Part shown: positions 24,641 to 36,041 of the stretch, piece by piece | How the letters are laid out: each line of letters begins with the position of its first letter | How positions within the stretch are numbered: position 1 is the first letter of the stretch | Assembly: GCF_023898315.1 (NCBI RefSeq) | Contig: NC_064623.1 | Span: 21,845,640 to 21,909,639, forward strand | Reading direction: 5' to 3' | From: Schistocerca nitens | Taxonomy: Eukaryota; Arthropoda; Insecta; Orthoptera; Acrididae | DNA length: 64,000 nt | Notes under the pieces: model-generated | What the model was told of the DNA's origin: nothing | Databases searched by the model: none | Seen by the model: the letters and a program-made list of their open reading frames with translations, nothing else | Position numbers and translations under genes: made by a program

Positions 24641-25468
24641 TCATGTTGAAGTGTCACTTATTTCAGATACTGTTCTAATGGTAAATAAAGCAGCATTTAG
24701 TTTCTGAACAAGATCCTGGACATGGGCTTTCCACAACAGCAAACTATCTATCCGAACGCCTAGGAACTTGAACTGTTCCGTCTCGCTTATAATATGCCCA
24801 TTCTGTCTGATCAAAATATCGGTTCTTGTTGAATTGTGAGTTAGAAACTGTAAAAACTTAGTCTTACTGTGATTTAGCATCAAATTATTTTCCACAGGCC
24901 AGGAACTTATTTCAAGAACTACATTATTTGATACTGTTTCAATATTACACACAAGATCCTTCACTACCAAGCTGATGTCATCAGCAAACAGAAATATTTT
25001 TGAATCACCTGTAATACTAGAAAGCATATCATTTATATAAATAAGAAACAGCAGTGGCCCCAGCACCGACCCTTGGGGAACGCCCCACTTAACAGTGCCC
25101 CATTGGGACTGAACATCACTACCACTCTCAATATTGCGGAGAATTACCTTCTGCTTTCTGTTCTTAAAGTAAGAGGCGAACCAATTGTAAGCTACTCCCC
25201 TTACTCCATAATGGTCCAACTTCTGCAGTAATATTTTGTGGTCAACAGAGTCAAAAGCCTTCGTTAAATGAAAGAAAACACCTAGCGTTTGCAACCTTTT
25301 ATTTAATCCGTCCAAAACCTCACAGAGAAAAGAGAATATAGCATTTTCAGTTGTTAAACCATTTCTGAAACCAAACTGAACATTTGACAGCAAATTACGT
25401 GAATTTAGATGCTCCAGTAACCTTGTATATACAACCTTCTCGATAACTTTAGCAAATACCGAAGGCAT
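24641..25468 (-). pseudogene. reverse transcriptase core of CR1-like ORF2 (copy B)
   Basis: 275 codons. Motifs in order: PSVFAKVIEKVVYTRLLEHL, VQFGFRNGLTTENA, a LTKAFDSVDHKIL block (motif A, catalytic Asp present), GVPQGSVLGPLLFLIYINDM (motif B), KIFLFADDISLVV (motif C, FADD with both Asp) and LNHSKTKFLQF, FLGVRIDS (thumb). It synthesises cDNA at the nicked target in target-primed reverse transcription. An in-frame stop separates it from the upstream frame (25508-26560, which ends LKYSLVKPLYK). Confidence 0.9.
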
Positions 25469-25507
25469 AGAAATAGGTCTATAATTGTCAATATTATCCC
25501 TGTCTCC

Positions 25508-26560
25508 CTATTTATAAAGTGGCTTCACTAACGAGTACTTTAATCGGTCAGGAAACCGACCACTCCTAAGGAAAAAGTTACAGACATGGCTAAGTACTGG
25601 GCTAACATACATAGAACAATACTTCAGTTTTCTGCTAGATACCCCGTCATATCCATGAGAGTTCTTGGTCTTTAGTGATTTAATTATTAACTCAATCTCC
25701 CTCTTGTCAGTATCATGGAGGAGCATTTCAGGTAACAGTCTCGGAACACTTTTTTCTAAGAGCGCTATATGATTCCCTGTTGGGACTAGGTTTCTATTTA
25801 GTTCACCTGCTATGTTCAGAAAGTGATTATTAAATACTGTACATATATGCGACTTATCAGTAACACGGACATTCCCACTACGCACTGATTCTATATGCTC
25901 GACCTGCCTCTGCAGACCAGCCACTTCCTTTACGACTGACCATATGGTTTTAATTTTATCCTGAGACTTAGCTATTCTATCTGCATACCACATACTTTTT
26001 GCCTTCCTAATAACATTTTTAAGCACCTTACAATACTGTTTGTAATGGGCTGCTGCATTTAGATTCTGACTGTTTCTAACGTTTTGATATAATTGCCACT
26101 GTGTTCTACAAGATATTCTTATCCCTCTAGTCAGCCACCCAGGCTGCCTGTTTGTGCTAGTACCCTGTTTTGAACGTTCTAACGGAACGAAACTTTCAAA
26201 GAGCACGAGATAAGTCTTGAGAAAAGCATTATATTTATCGTCTACTGTATCAGCGCTATAAACATCTTGCCACTCTTGTTCCTTGATAAGGTTTACAAAG
26301 GACTCTACAGCAACTGGATCAGCTTTCCTAAACAGCTGATGACTATATTTAACACGTGTTGCAGCACAAAAATCTTTTAGAGTTAAAATTTGTGCATCAT
26401 GGTCTGAAAGGCCATTCATCTTTTTGCTAACAGAATGCCCTTCTAGTAATGAGGAATGAACAAAAATGTTGTCTATGGTTGTTCTACTGTTCCCTTGCAC
26501 TCTCGTTGGAAAGAATACGGTTTGCATAAGATTATATGAATTAAGGAGGTCTACCAGCAT
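25508..26560 (-). pseudogene. endonuclease end and linker of CR1-like ORF2 (copy B)
   Basis: 350 codons. Begins in the apurinic-type endonuclease: TTIDNIFVHSSLL and LSDHDAQILTL carry the conserved D and SDHD-like catalytic motif near the domain end. Then a long linker (KSMWYADRIAKSQDKIKTIW) leads to the start of RT (NSHGYDGVSSRKLKYC and FPDRLKYSLVKPLYK). It lies upstream of the RT core. Confidence 0.88.
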
Positions 26561-26613
26561 CCTCTTCCTTGCACAATCACTTATACAATTAATATTGAAG
26601 TCAGCACATATAA

Positions 26614-27051
26614 CTAACTTTTTGTATTTCCTATAAGTGAACCAAGAACCTCCTCTAGCTTTAGCAAAAATGTTGTGAAATCGGAGTCTGGAGATCTATA
26701 AATAACAACAGTTAGAAGTTTAGCTCCATTAAATTTAACCACACCTGCACAACATTCAAATACCTTTTCAGTGCAGTACTTTGAAACATCATTTGACTCA
26801 AATGGGATGCCGTTTTTCACATACAAGGCTACTCCCCCACACCGCAAAGGGCTCCTCGAAAAGCTGCCAGCCAACCTGTATCCTGGTAAAGGAAGCCTCT
26901 GAATTATCTCCTTATTTAAGAAGTGTTCAGATATACCAATAATTTCAGAGTCAACATCTATAAGCAATTCACTAACTTTATCTCTAATACCTTGTATATT
27001 TTGATGAAATATACTAATACCCTCATTACTCGGGTACCTAAGCTTTGTCAA
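26614..27051 (-). pseudogene. endonuclease N-terminal part of CR1-like ORF2 (copy B)
   Basis: 145 codons: ISIFHQNIQGIRDKVSELL (first conserved Asn), EIIGISEHFLNKE (catalytic Glu), GGVALYVKNGIPFE and LTVVIYRSPDSD. These match the start of LINE AP-type endonucleases. The frame breaks before the part at 25508-26560. Confidence 0.88.
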
Positions 27052-27107
27052 AAGTGGTTTCTTTGTTAGAGAGACTTCCCTTAAGCAGGAATACCTATCA
27101 GCTGACT

Positions 27108-27404
27108 TCAGTCTAAAAAAGGTGCAGCTCTAACACCCACTACTGCAGGAATTTTCCCATGAGTGATCCCACCAACCCCACCTATGCTGTCACCTACAAG
27201 CTTTGCTAACCTCCCCTTCCCATACCTGTTGAGATGCAGGCCATGTCTAGTGAAACCCGTCCTGCTGATAGACTCCACCGACACCACTGAAATGTGACTC
27301 ATGCCTTCTGTCATCAGCGCACCTCCAAGTCTCACGTTATTACGCCTGACGGCTGTATTAAGATGAGGCCGATCGTGATGCTGAAACAGTTCCACAAAAT
27401 GCAC
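27108..27404 (-). pseudogene. C-terminal part of the SGNH esterase of CR1-like ORF1 (copy B)
   Basis: 98 codons: HTAVRR-type spacing, then FTRHGLHLNRYGKGRLAKLV, the conserved C-terminal His-bearing block of SGNH/GDSL-type esterases in CR1 ORF1 proteins. A frame break separates it from 27456-28127. Confidence 0.8.
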
Positions 27405-27455
27405 ATTCGTGTTGCCAGTCTGAGTGGCTATCTTTTCCAGTTCACCATCTGTGTC

Positions 27456-28127
27456 CTACTCCCCATCCCTATCAATACTATTACCAGCCCCACCCACTAT
27501 CACTACCTGATCCTCTTTAGTAAAATCCCTACATAACCCCCCTATGTTAACAGTCACCTGAGCCAATCCTGCATTAGGCTTCACAATGCTGGTGACCTGG
27601 TACTCACTCCCCAGCACTTCCTTCAACTGCTGGCCTACACCTCTGCCATGAGAACTACCTAACAGCAGAACCTTCTTCTTCGACTTTGCAACTGTTCTAG
27701 CCACCGTAACTACTGAGGTCTGCTGCATACTTCCTACATCTACAGCTACTAGAGATTCCTCTCCACTAGACTCTGACAGTTGGTCATATTTAATGTAAAC
27801 ACCAATAGTAAAACTATCTGAAAATCTTCTTCTCCTAGCAGATCTCTTGCCAACAGCCAGCTCCCATTCTCCAACCCCCTTCTCCCTCCTCATCCTATCT
27901 AGCTCCTCCTGTGCGTTTTTCAACTGCACCTGAAGGGCACAGATCTTACGCTCCTGCTCCTCTATCAACTTACTCTTGCTACATAACCTGCAGTTCCAGG
28001 AGAGGATCTCACCAGAATGCCCACTGGCTTCCCCACTGCATTCCCCCCAGTGAAAATACTTCGAACATGTCTCACACCGCAATCCACTACTCATGAACCT
28101 ACGGCAAAGCCCACACTTCTCACTCAT
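27456..28127 (-). pseudogene. CR1-like ORF1: PHD-like finger, coiled coil, SGNH esterase start (copy B)
   Basis: 223 codons from an ATG. Residues 1-50: CGLCRRFMSSGLRCETCSKYFHWGECSG, with C and H spaced as in a PHD-like finger. Residues 55-95: charged coiled coil (EEQERKICALQVQLKNAQEE). Residues about 150-223: VLLLGSSHGRGVGQQL (the catalytic-Ser block of SGNH esterases) and VVIVGGAGNSIDRD (Gly/Asn block). ORF1 proteins of this type bind element RNA, and the esterase is thought to act on lipids. The esterase runs on in the next fragment. Confidence 0.87.
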
Positions 28128-29685
28128 GGTAAAATTTACTTTTTCTAAGTTCCGCTACTACAATAAGATGATGTTAAAAACCTGACTACAATAATCACAA
28201 ACTTACTCTACAAGGGAAGTAACTACTATTATTAACAGTATTAATAAACAACAAATGTGAATATAACAAAAGACTAATACAGAAAGAGAATCAAACGTCT
28301 AATGACACAGTAAGGAAACTGAAAACAGTTCCTAAAAGGTTCTTCTGAAATTATTTCACCAGAAAACACAAAAAACACCGGTTGAAGACTACTAAAGTTC
28401 CTAAATAAACCACTATACACAAACAATTAAATATTATCACAAAAACCGTTAAAATATGTATCTGAAACCTAAAAATATATAAAAAACTTAGAGAGCGATC
28501 CCACACGCAGTCACTCGCTTATGACGTCACACCAAAATCTGGTGCAACGTGATAAGCAATCAGCGGGATTGTCTTCTGATTTGACGTGTCTCCAATTGGA
28601 AACCACTCAGTTCCTGAATTTCAGAGACTCTGTTGACAACAAAGGTCTTCCAGTGACTAAGAATACGTTGCAGCCAGCTAAGAACTATTGCGGAGTCCGT
28701 CCAAATATGGATATCACTACCGTTTACAATGTCTAAGGCACTGGCCAACTTATAAATGAGTCTAGCAAGAAGAAGATCATCTCATAACTCCAGTCACGTA
28801 AGAGATTGTTGTTTGACAGGGGCTGAACGAGATTCGGCCACAGCCGAATTGTTGGGAAGAACACATCTGATGTATACACAGGCACCATATGCCAACTGTG
28901 AAGCATCACAGAAACCTGGAATTTCGAATTTAACGTATTGAGGACAGGGAATGACCTGCCTCTTAATCAAAATTTCATTTCCGGAAGGCAGTCGCATGTA
29001 AAGGACATTCCATTCATGAGTTAGGTTGGATAGAAGAGCTTCATCCAAACCAAGACTTAGTTGCCACAAGCGCTGAAAGAACGGCTTCATCTTGTGACTA
29101 ATGGGCCCAAAAAGCCTAGTGAATAAAAAATGGAAGCCATTGTAGACAGCCAGTCTTTGAGCACCGATGATTCTTCAGCTGCATGTGGCACTGACATGGA
29201 TCAGAATGGGGTACCATAAGATTCCCAATTTTGTATGGCTTCTTCGCCAAGGATATTACAATATGAAGACGTTTCTGTGTGCTCCACTGGAATTTGTTCC
29301 ACAACCTTGTGGCTATTGGAGCTCCAGTTCCTCATTGGAAACCATCCAGAAGCAGATAGCTGAGTCAGCTGGGTTGGAAGTTCCTGAGTTTCAACTTCCA
29401 TAGCTGCCTCGCCTAGGGAGTCGTCCACATACAAACTAGACAACAAAGTTTAGGCTGCCACTGGCAACCTGTCTTGGTTTTCCAAGCCATCTGTTGGAGA
29501 GATCTAGTCGCAATAAAGGCAGCAGGAGCGGTTCCGTAAGTGGCTGTGGAAAACCTGTGTTCTTGTATCAGCTCAGACGGTGATTCTCACCACAGGATTC
29601 TCTAAAAGTTACTACCATCAGGATGGAGAGACACTTGGTGATACATTTTTGCTATGTCAGCTGACATAGCCTCTTTAAAGGAGAG

Positions 29686-30172
29686 TGTTGTGACTTGGCA
29701 AGACAGCCAAGTCACTATGCGAGGATGACGAAAGGCACGCGTTAAAGCTCACGCAGACTGGCGTGAGGTCTGGAACAGTTACGGGAATGTATAGTAGCAA
29801 ATAAAGTGCGTAGTTGATGTAATACTTAACTTTAATCCATAATTGGAGAACATCGCTCTTGTTGATACATGATTTATAATCTCAATATAAACTGGTAATG
29901 GCGCCTTGCTAGGTCGTAGCAAATGACGTAGCTGAAGGCTATGCTAACTATCGTCTCGGCAAATGAGAGCGTATTTGTCAGTGCAGCTTCGCTAGCAAAG
30001 TCGGCTGTACAACTGGGGCGAGTGCTGGGAAGTGTGTCTAGACCTGCCGTGTGGCGGCGCTCGGTCTGCAATCACTGACAGTGGCGACACACGGGTCCGA
30101 CGTATACTAGCGGACCGCGGCCAATTTGAATGCTACCACCTAGCAAGTGTGGTGTCTGGCGGTGACACCACA
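29686..30172 (-). mobile_element. solo LTR of a Gypsy-type element (fossil)
   Basis: A 487-bp block with TG...CA ends on the minus strand and a 5-bp target duplication GAGAG (29681-29685 and 30173-30177). No internal region is present, as expected after recombination between two LTRs. The first 25 bases form a hairpin: TGTGGTGTC paired with GACACCACA. It is related in layout to the LTR of the second Gypsy fossil (42260 and below). Inserted in the BEL fossil. Confidence 0.9.
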
Positions 30173-31340
30173 GAGAGAAATTTTATAAGAATGGAAAATA
30201 AATCTTGTTGGATAATGGGACCAACCATCAAGATATCAATGAGAGATCTCTATTAAAACTGGGAGCAGAGCCATCAAATACTAGCATCGATTTGGTAATG
30301 GCGCTGTATTTCTTGAAAACAACATGGTGTGGAAGGTAAAACCATGGACCAGGAATATCCTGAGAATTAGAGACCTCCATGTGTCCTAGTCAATATAGTC
30401 GAGCATGAAAGCAGCATATTCCACATTTAGATTCGGTTGCCTTTTATATCTCCTCTCAGGAAGCTCCAGTCATCGAGAGACCTGTGGCCGTGATTCGCCT
30501 AAGAGTTTACAGTGATGTTTCACTGGCAGCCGTACCACAAACATCCCATTTTCATCTCGAACTGTGTGTCGCTGGAAAAGAGCCTCCCACATTTCTTCCT
30601 GCTTACTCATGATTTTGGTAGACAGTTCCTCTAGCTCAAAAAACCTTTGCAGTTTGGCTCCTAAATTCTCACTTCTAACAAAGCACGATATCGCTGCAGA
30701 AAGAGGCATGTTGCATGAAGCTGAAGACATCCTACCAGACAAAGTCCAGCAGTATTTACTTTCAATCAATGATGGATGATTTGTCTTCTCCGGCCTTACC
30801 CTGCATACAAAATCTAGGAAAACTTCAGCACTAAGAATTAAGTCTGCTGTAGCAGGTTTGTTGAACTCAGGATCAGGTAGTGGTCCATATAGCTTGCCAG
30901 TAAGTCACTGCTGACTTTGTCCACAATAGCACAAGTAGCTCTAATATGAAAATCGCTAATCCTGGGCGACAGTTCAACGTTACAGGTAAAACACACGGAG
31001 GCTGGAAAGGCATTGTTTACTCCACTTACAGAAAACGACTGTTTATGTAGTTTCAGTTTTAATTCATCTGCCATGCCCTTAGATATAAAGGACAGCTGGC
31101 TCACAGTATCTAGCAGCACCCTAGTGGGCTGCTGCTTACCCATGCTGTTTGTAATGTTGGCAACAGCGGTTGCCAACTAAGCATTACAATTTATGTTAGT
31201 TCTGATGGACCAAGGAGTGGCTTCCGTATACACCATTCTGTCTGTTCTATGAATTAGCTGACTTTTGGGGAGGATGTTGTGCCTTCCTATGCAGCTCTTA
31301 CGAGGAAAAATCTTGTACTTACTAGAGAAGTGACTAGAGC

Positions 31341-31885
31341 TAATTAACAAAAAACAAATCTTATTTCTTGTTACAAATGCTCAACGCTCGTCGATATTTC
31401 GCGCTTGAAACCCTTTGCATTTGCTGATAGCACGAGGTTCGTAACGAAACTGACTTACCCTATCTGCATCGGCACAGGCCAGATGTGCCTTCCTCACGTG
31501 CCTCGTTTGATTTGAGTTACCGACAGTTCCTTGCAGATCTTTGAGATGATGTCCCTGAATCTGATCAACTCAAGAACCTGACACTTTGTTTCCAAAAAAA
31601 TTATCAGTGATTAGATGTGGTAAAAGTGGACACAGAAATCTTTGTTTCCCACTCATGACGATCTGTACGTCACAAACTGGTCAGAATTGCTTCCAAAAGA
31701 ATAACTTCGTGTAGTGGGACATGAGATTTAAGAGCCTCTAAAGCTTTCAAATGGCTACTCAATGGTTAATTAATTGCTTATAATCGGTTTCTGTACCATC
31801 GTCGACTTCGGGTAAGGCGAACAAAGCATTTTCGTGTCTGGCTGCAATTATGTTTGAATAACTAGTCATTTGTACACACTGTAGC
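31341..31885. other. no recognised gene
   Basis: Between the gag-like end of the BEL fossil and the SINE. It may hold more BEL gag or leader, but no motif supports that. Nothing else seen. Confidence 0.35.
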
Positions 31886-31896
31886 TGTTCGTTGCA

Positions 31897-32085
31897 GCCG
31901 GTGTGGCCGAGCAGTTCTAGGCGCTTCAGTCTGGAACAGCGCTACCGCTACGGTCGCAGGTTCGAATCCTGCCTCGGGCATGGATGTGTGTGACGTCCTT
32001 AGGTTAGTTAGGTTTAAGTAGTTCTAAGTTCTAGGAGACTGATGATCCGAGATGTTAAGTCCCATAGTGCTCAGAGACATTTTTT
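31897..32085 (+). mobile_element. tRNA-derived SINE (type 2)
   Basis: Starts GCCGGTGTGGCCGAGCAG, box B GGTTCGAATCC, body GTCCTTAGGTTAGTTAGG, ends CAGAGACATTTTTT. Perfect 11-bp duplications TGTTCGTTGCA at 31886-31896 and 32086-32096. Confidence 0.93.
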
Positions 32086-32765
32086 TGTTCGTTGCACATT
32101 TTTTACATTGTTTTCACTTCTTCGGAAATGCCATTTTTGGCTATGTTATGATGATCTGAAAATAGGTCGCGGCCCGAAACTAGTCGTCGAGTGAATAAAA
32201 AAAGCAATTTTGCACTGGTGTTTTCGTTTTACTGTTTAACGGAAGTAGCTGACCCACAGCTATTTCAGCATGCTTCAAGTTTGTAAATTTTTTCTGTGTT
32301 TAGCTTGTTTAATTAGGTGCACCTTAAAATTGGACTCCTTTTCCACTATGTCTGCCAAGTCTGGCAAACTTTCCCGTAATCTAGTCAAAGCATCAGCTTT
32401 AATTTTATCCTTGTCACTTATGTGCAATGCTTCGAAGTTGTGTTCCTCCACTGATAATGATCATTTGACTAAATGTGGCTCTAACAATTTACAACCCAGT
32501 AGAAATTGTAAAACTTTCCGATCACAGTATACCTTTACGTGTTTTCCATGTATGTAATAATGAAATTTTTCCAAAGCCCAGACCATGTCCAGACGGTTGC
32601 TGAATATGACCTTTCACACTATGTTAACATTCTGCAGGCAAAACCCATTGTATGTACCTCAGATGTTCCATTTTCTTATACAGTTTGCAGTAATCATGAC
32701 CCAAGACCTGAACATGAAGCATGTGTAGCAATGCAAGAGTCTGCTCATGTCTAGATGGTGTAATA

Positions 32766-34187
32766 CACTCCTGGAAATGGAAAAAAGAACACATTGACAC
32801 CGGTGTGTCAGACCCACCATACTTGCTCCGGACACTGCGAGAGGGCTGTACAAGCAATGATCACACGCACGGCACAGCGGACACACCAGGAACCGCGGTG
32901 TTGGCCGTCGAATGGCGCTAGCTGCGCAGCATTTGTGCACCGCCGCCGTCAGTGTCAGCCAGTTTGCCGTGGCATACGGAGCTCCATCGCAGTCTTTAAC
33001 ACTGGTAGCATGCCGCGACAGCGTGGACGTGAACCGTATGTGCAGTTGACGGACTTTGAGCGAGGGCGTATAGTGGGCATGCGGGAGGCCGGGTGGACGT
33101 ACCGCCGAATTGCTCAACACGTGGGGCGTGAGGTCTCCACAGTACATCGATGTTGTCGCCAGTGGTCGGCGGAAGGTGCACGTGCCCGTCGACCTGGGAC
33201 CGGACCGCAGCGACGCACGGATGCACGCCAAGACCGTAGGATCCTACGCAGTGCCGTAGGGGACCGCACCGCCACTTCCCAGCAAATTAGGGACACTGTT
33301 GCTCCTGGGGTATCGGCGAGGACCATTCGCAACCGTCTCCATGAAGCTGGGCTACGGTCCCGCACACCGTTAGGCCGTCTTCCGCTCACGCCCCAACATC
33401 GTGCAGCCCGCCTCCAGTGGTGTCGCGACAGGCGTGAATGGAGGGACGAATGGAGGCGTGTCGTCTTCAGCGATGAGAGTCGCTTCTGCCTCGGTGCCAA
33501 TGATGGTCGTATGAGTGTTTGGCGCCGTGCAGGTGAGCGCCACAATGAGAACTGCATACGACCGAGGCACACAGGGCCAACACCCGGCATCATGGTGTGG
33601 GGAGCGATCTCCTACACCGGACGTACACCACTGGTGATCGTCGAGGGGACACTGAATAGTGCACGGAACATCCTAACCGTCATCGAACCCATCGTTCTAC
33701 CATTCCTAGACCGGCAAGGGAACTTGCTGTTCCAACAAGACAATGCACGTCCGCATGTATCCCGTGCCACCCAACGTGCTCTAGAAGGTGTAAGTCAACT
33801 ACCCTGGCCAGCACGATCTCCAGATCTGTCCCCCATTGAGCATGTTTGGGACTGGATGAAGCGTCGTCTCACGCGGTCTGCACGTCCAGCACGAGCGCTG
33901 GTCCAACTGAGGCGCCAGGTGGAAATGGCATGGCAAGCCGTTCCACAGGACTACATCCAGCATCTCTACGATCGTCTCCATGGGAGAATAGCAGCCTGCA
34001 TTGCTGCGAAAGGTGGATATACACTGTACTAGTGCCGACATTGTGCATGCTCTGTTGCCTGTGTCTATGTGCCTGTGGTTCTGTCAGTGGGATCATGTGA
34101 TGTATCTGACCCCAGGAATGTGTCAATAAAGTTTCCCCTTCCTGGGACAATGAATTCACGGTGTTCTTATTTCAATTTCCAGGAGTG
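32766..34187 (+). mobile_element. Tc1-like element B, copy 2 (complete, 1422 bp)
   Basis: Ends CACTCCTGGAAATGGAAAAA and, reversed, CACTCCTGGAAATTGAAATA; TA target on both sides (32764-32765 and 34188-34189). Same length and orientation of parts as copy 1 at 18884-20305, with only scattered base differences. Inserted in Gypsy fossil 1 between its RT and RNase H parts. Confidence 0.95.
32794..34032 (+). CDS. Tc1-like transposase (element B, copy 2)
   Basis: 412-codon open frame, with the probable real start at MPRQRGREPYVQLTDFERGR (near 33010). Same domain order as copy 1: two helix-turn-helix segments (GMREAGWTYRRIAQHVG and ARTIRNRLHEAG), then the DDE core with FSDESRF, FQQDNARPH and DLSPIEHVWD, all three acidic residues present, 32 residues between the last two by my count. 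The C-terminal end is IAACIAAKGGYTLY, next to the inverted repeat. Several residues look more consensus-like than in copy 1 (TPGIMVWG, QLPWPARSPDLSP, YDRLHGRI), so this copy is the better candidate for a once-active source. Activity is not shown by sequence alone. Confidence 0.93.
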   Translation: MTPVCQTHHTCSGHCERAVQAMITRTAQRTHQEPRCWPSNGASCAAFVHRRRQCQPVCRGIRSSIAVFNTGSMPRQRGREPYVQLTDFERGRIVGMREAGWTYRRIAQHVGREVSTVHRCCRQWSAEGARARRPGTGPQRRTDARQDRRILRSAVGDRTATSQQIRDTVAPGVSARTIRNRLHEAGLRSRTPLGRLPLTPQHRAARLQWCRDRREWRDEWRRVVFSDESRFCLGANDGRMSVWRRAGERHNENCIRPRHTGPTPGIMVWGAISYTGRTPLVIVEGTLNSARNILTVIEPIVLPFLDRQGNLLFQQDNARPHVSRATQRALEGVSQLPWPARSPDLSPIEHVWDWMKRRLTRSARPARALVQLRRQVEMAWQAVPQDYIQHLYDRLHGRIAACIAAKGGYTLY

Positions 34188-36041
34188 TATTTTTGAATGG
34201 ACTAAGGCATGTTTACTTTTATTAACTGCTGCTTGACACTCCTATGTCCAATATCATGGCATATTCTTTCTTAAAACTTTAGTAAATTACCATTGTTTAG
34301 CAGTCTTCTAAAGCATTAGGTGAGGCCAAGAAAAGCTTTTAGTTGTTTCTGTGTTCCTGATGACGGAAAACTCTTAATGGCTTTTTTTCTTACTTGTATC
34401 CAGTACATTGTCGTCCGGTGGTATGATACGGTCTAGAAATTTTAGCTGGCCTCTTCTGAACTCAGATTTCTCTAGTTCAACTGGGACTCCAGAGTGTACA
34501 CATCGATGTAGTATCTTTTCTATTTACTCCAACTGATTTTAGCTGGCCTCTTCTGAACTCAGATTTCTCTAGTTCAACTGGGACTCCAGAGTGTACACAT
34601 CGATGTAGTATCTTTTCTATTTACTCCAACTGATTCTCATGTGTAGATGTGGCTATTAAGAATCATCCACACAGCACATCACTTTGTCGAGAAATTGTGG
34701 TCCCAGTTCTGTAATAAAATCTACGGCGCTGACATTTAGGGCAAATGGAAGTACACTGAACTGATAACTCCTGCCCCCAAGAAGGAATACTGTGTAGTTT
34801 CTGGAATTCTCTGATATGTGGATCTGTCAGTACTAAGCCCTCAAATCGATACTAGCTAAGTACCGATGCTGCTCGAGCATCTGACGTCTCATTTGTAGTG
34901 ACACAATTATTTTATTAATTTCTGATATGTCGATTACAAATCCTTGCTATTAGAGTATGACTCTCATTCATCAAAACACTGGGACTGTTTATCATTGACA
35001 CACAGTAATTATTTCTGTAGTATGTATACCCAGTCACTCTGGCGGTATTTGTCGTGCTGTGCTCTAGGTTTCAATAGATTAACCACGTGAAAGGTTATTA
35101 ATACCGTTCCTATCATGCATAAATTCTAACTAGTTATGCAGTCGCAGTTAAGCCTTTAATGATTAGAAATGTGCAGTTCAGTGCTCCATTGCCTATATTC
35201 AATTTAAGCTGCGCCTCCCACTTCACACTTCACGATTTCACACAAATATCCCCCAAAACCTTCCGGTTCTCAATGGCGAAGTGGGTATACGATGGATCTG
35301 GCTCATCTTATCAAAAAATTTCTCACCATAATGTTTACCATGGCACTTGCGTTTAATAGGGAGGCTCCTTCCATTATTGCACTAACGGCCACCTGGACTA
35401 AATCCTGCATTTGCCCTTTTGTACATCACGTTATACCCCAGCATAACTGTGCTGCAGGTATATGTGCTGCTCACACTAGAGGACTAACTATGGTCGTATT
35501 TAGTTTGTTAGTGGAGCATGATGTTCTTTTTAACCCCCACTATCCATGCAGACTAGTTTTGTGGTGGCGACCAGTTTTGATTCTCTGTTTGAAGTTCGAG
35601 TTGTTGCTTGGATTGGGTATCTGCCCATCCTTTAAGTTTATGTTATTTACATGAGATGGTCCTGTGTGGCTCGATATGTGATTCCCACATGAGTTCTGTG
35701 TCTATTTTGCCCTTTCTGATCACCATTCACGTCTGGACTGTTGCTGTATACCAGATTGATCCAGTGATCATTACTCTTCTCTTTACAGAAATGCGGAGTT
35801 CTGCTTTGATGTTGCTATCTGCTTATATTCGCAGGTCCGCTACTGCTGTGCCATCACAGCACTTTTCTGGTGTGATTCTTGTGGCACCCACTGACTGCCA
35901 CCTGCTGCCGAGAGCTTCACTTTCATTCATCGCGTGTCAAGTTCAGCGAATCAAGTGCAGGCTCAATTGCTCTAAGCTCACCACTTCCAGATGGATTAAT
36001 TTTCTCTTTGTGTTGTGCGGGTAACTTCGATTTTCAAAGTA

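Larger units (their letters stand above)
23957..28515 (-). mobile_element. CR1-like LINE copy B, nearly full length
   Basis: Minus-strand element with 5' untranslated region (28128-28515), ORF1 (from 28127), ORF2 with endonuclease, RT and C-terminal parts, and a 3' end CGTGTCAATAAATA-like block near 23960-24000. It lies in the BEL fossil. ORF1 with a PHD-like finger and an SGNH-type esterase is typical of the CR1 group. ORF1 and ORF2 each have a few frame breaks, so the copy is inactive but only moderately old. Copy A at 14554-17412 is the same family. Confidence 0.88.
22170..31340 (-). mobile_element. BEL/Pao LTR retrotransposon fossil, interrupted by three insertions
   Basis: Minus-strand pieces in the normal order of a BEL/Pao element: gag-like cysteine-histidine region (about 31200-31340), DUF1758-like aspartic protease (30838-31176, RVLLDTVSQLSFISKGM), RT end (29201-29446, SSLYVDDSLGEA and WSSNSHKVVEQIPVEHTE), post-RT domain (28794-29090, FCDASQLAYGACVYIR), RNase H (28560-28748, DIHIWTDSAIVLSWLQ), integrase-associated N-terminal region (23482-23844, DPEAILRVGGRLMSA) and DUF5641-like tail (22298-22636, LGRFLIGQSLCAPPGPP). 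The copy is broken in many places and is old. Inserted into it: a CR1-like LINE (23957-28515), a SINE (23052-23252) and a solo LTR (29686-30172). LTR ends were not identified. Confidence 0.85.

Noticed and set aside
35159-36024. Plus-strand frames of 65-138 codons as host genes
   Set aside because: They overlap Gypsy fossil 1, show no conserved domain, and have the composition of antisense or decayed sequence.
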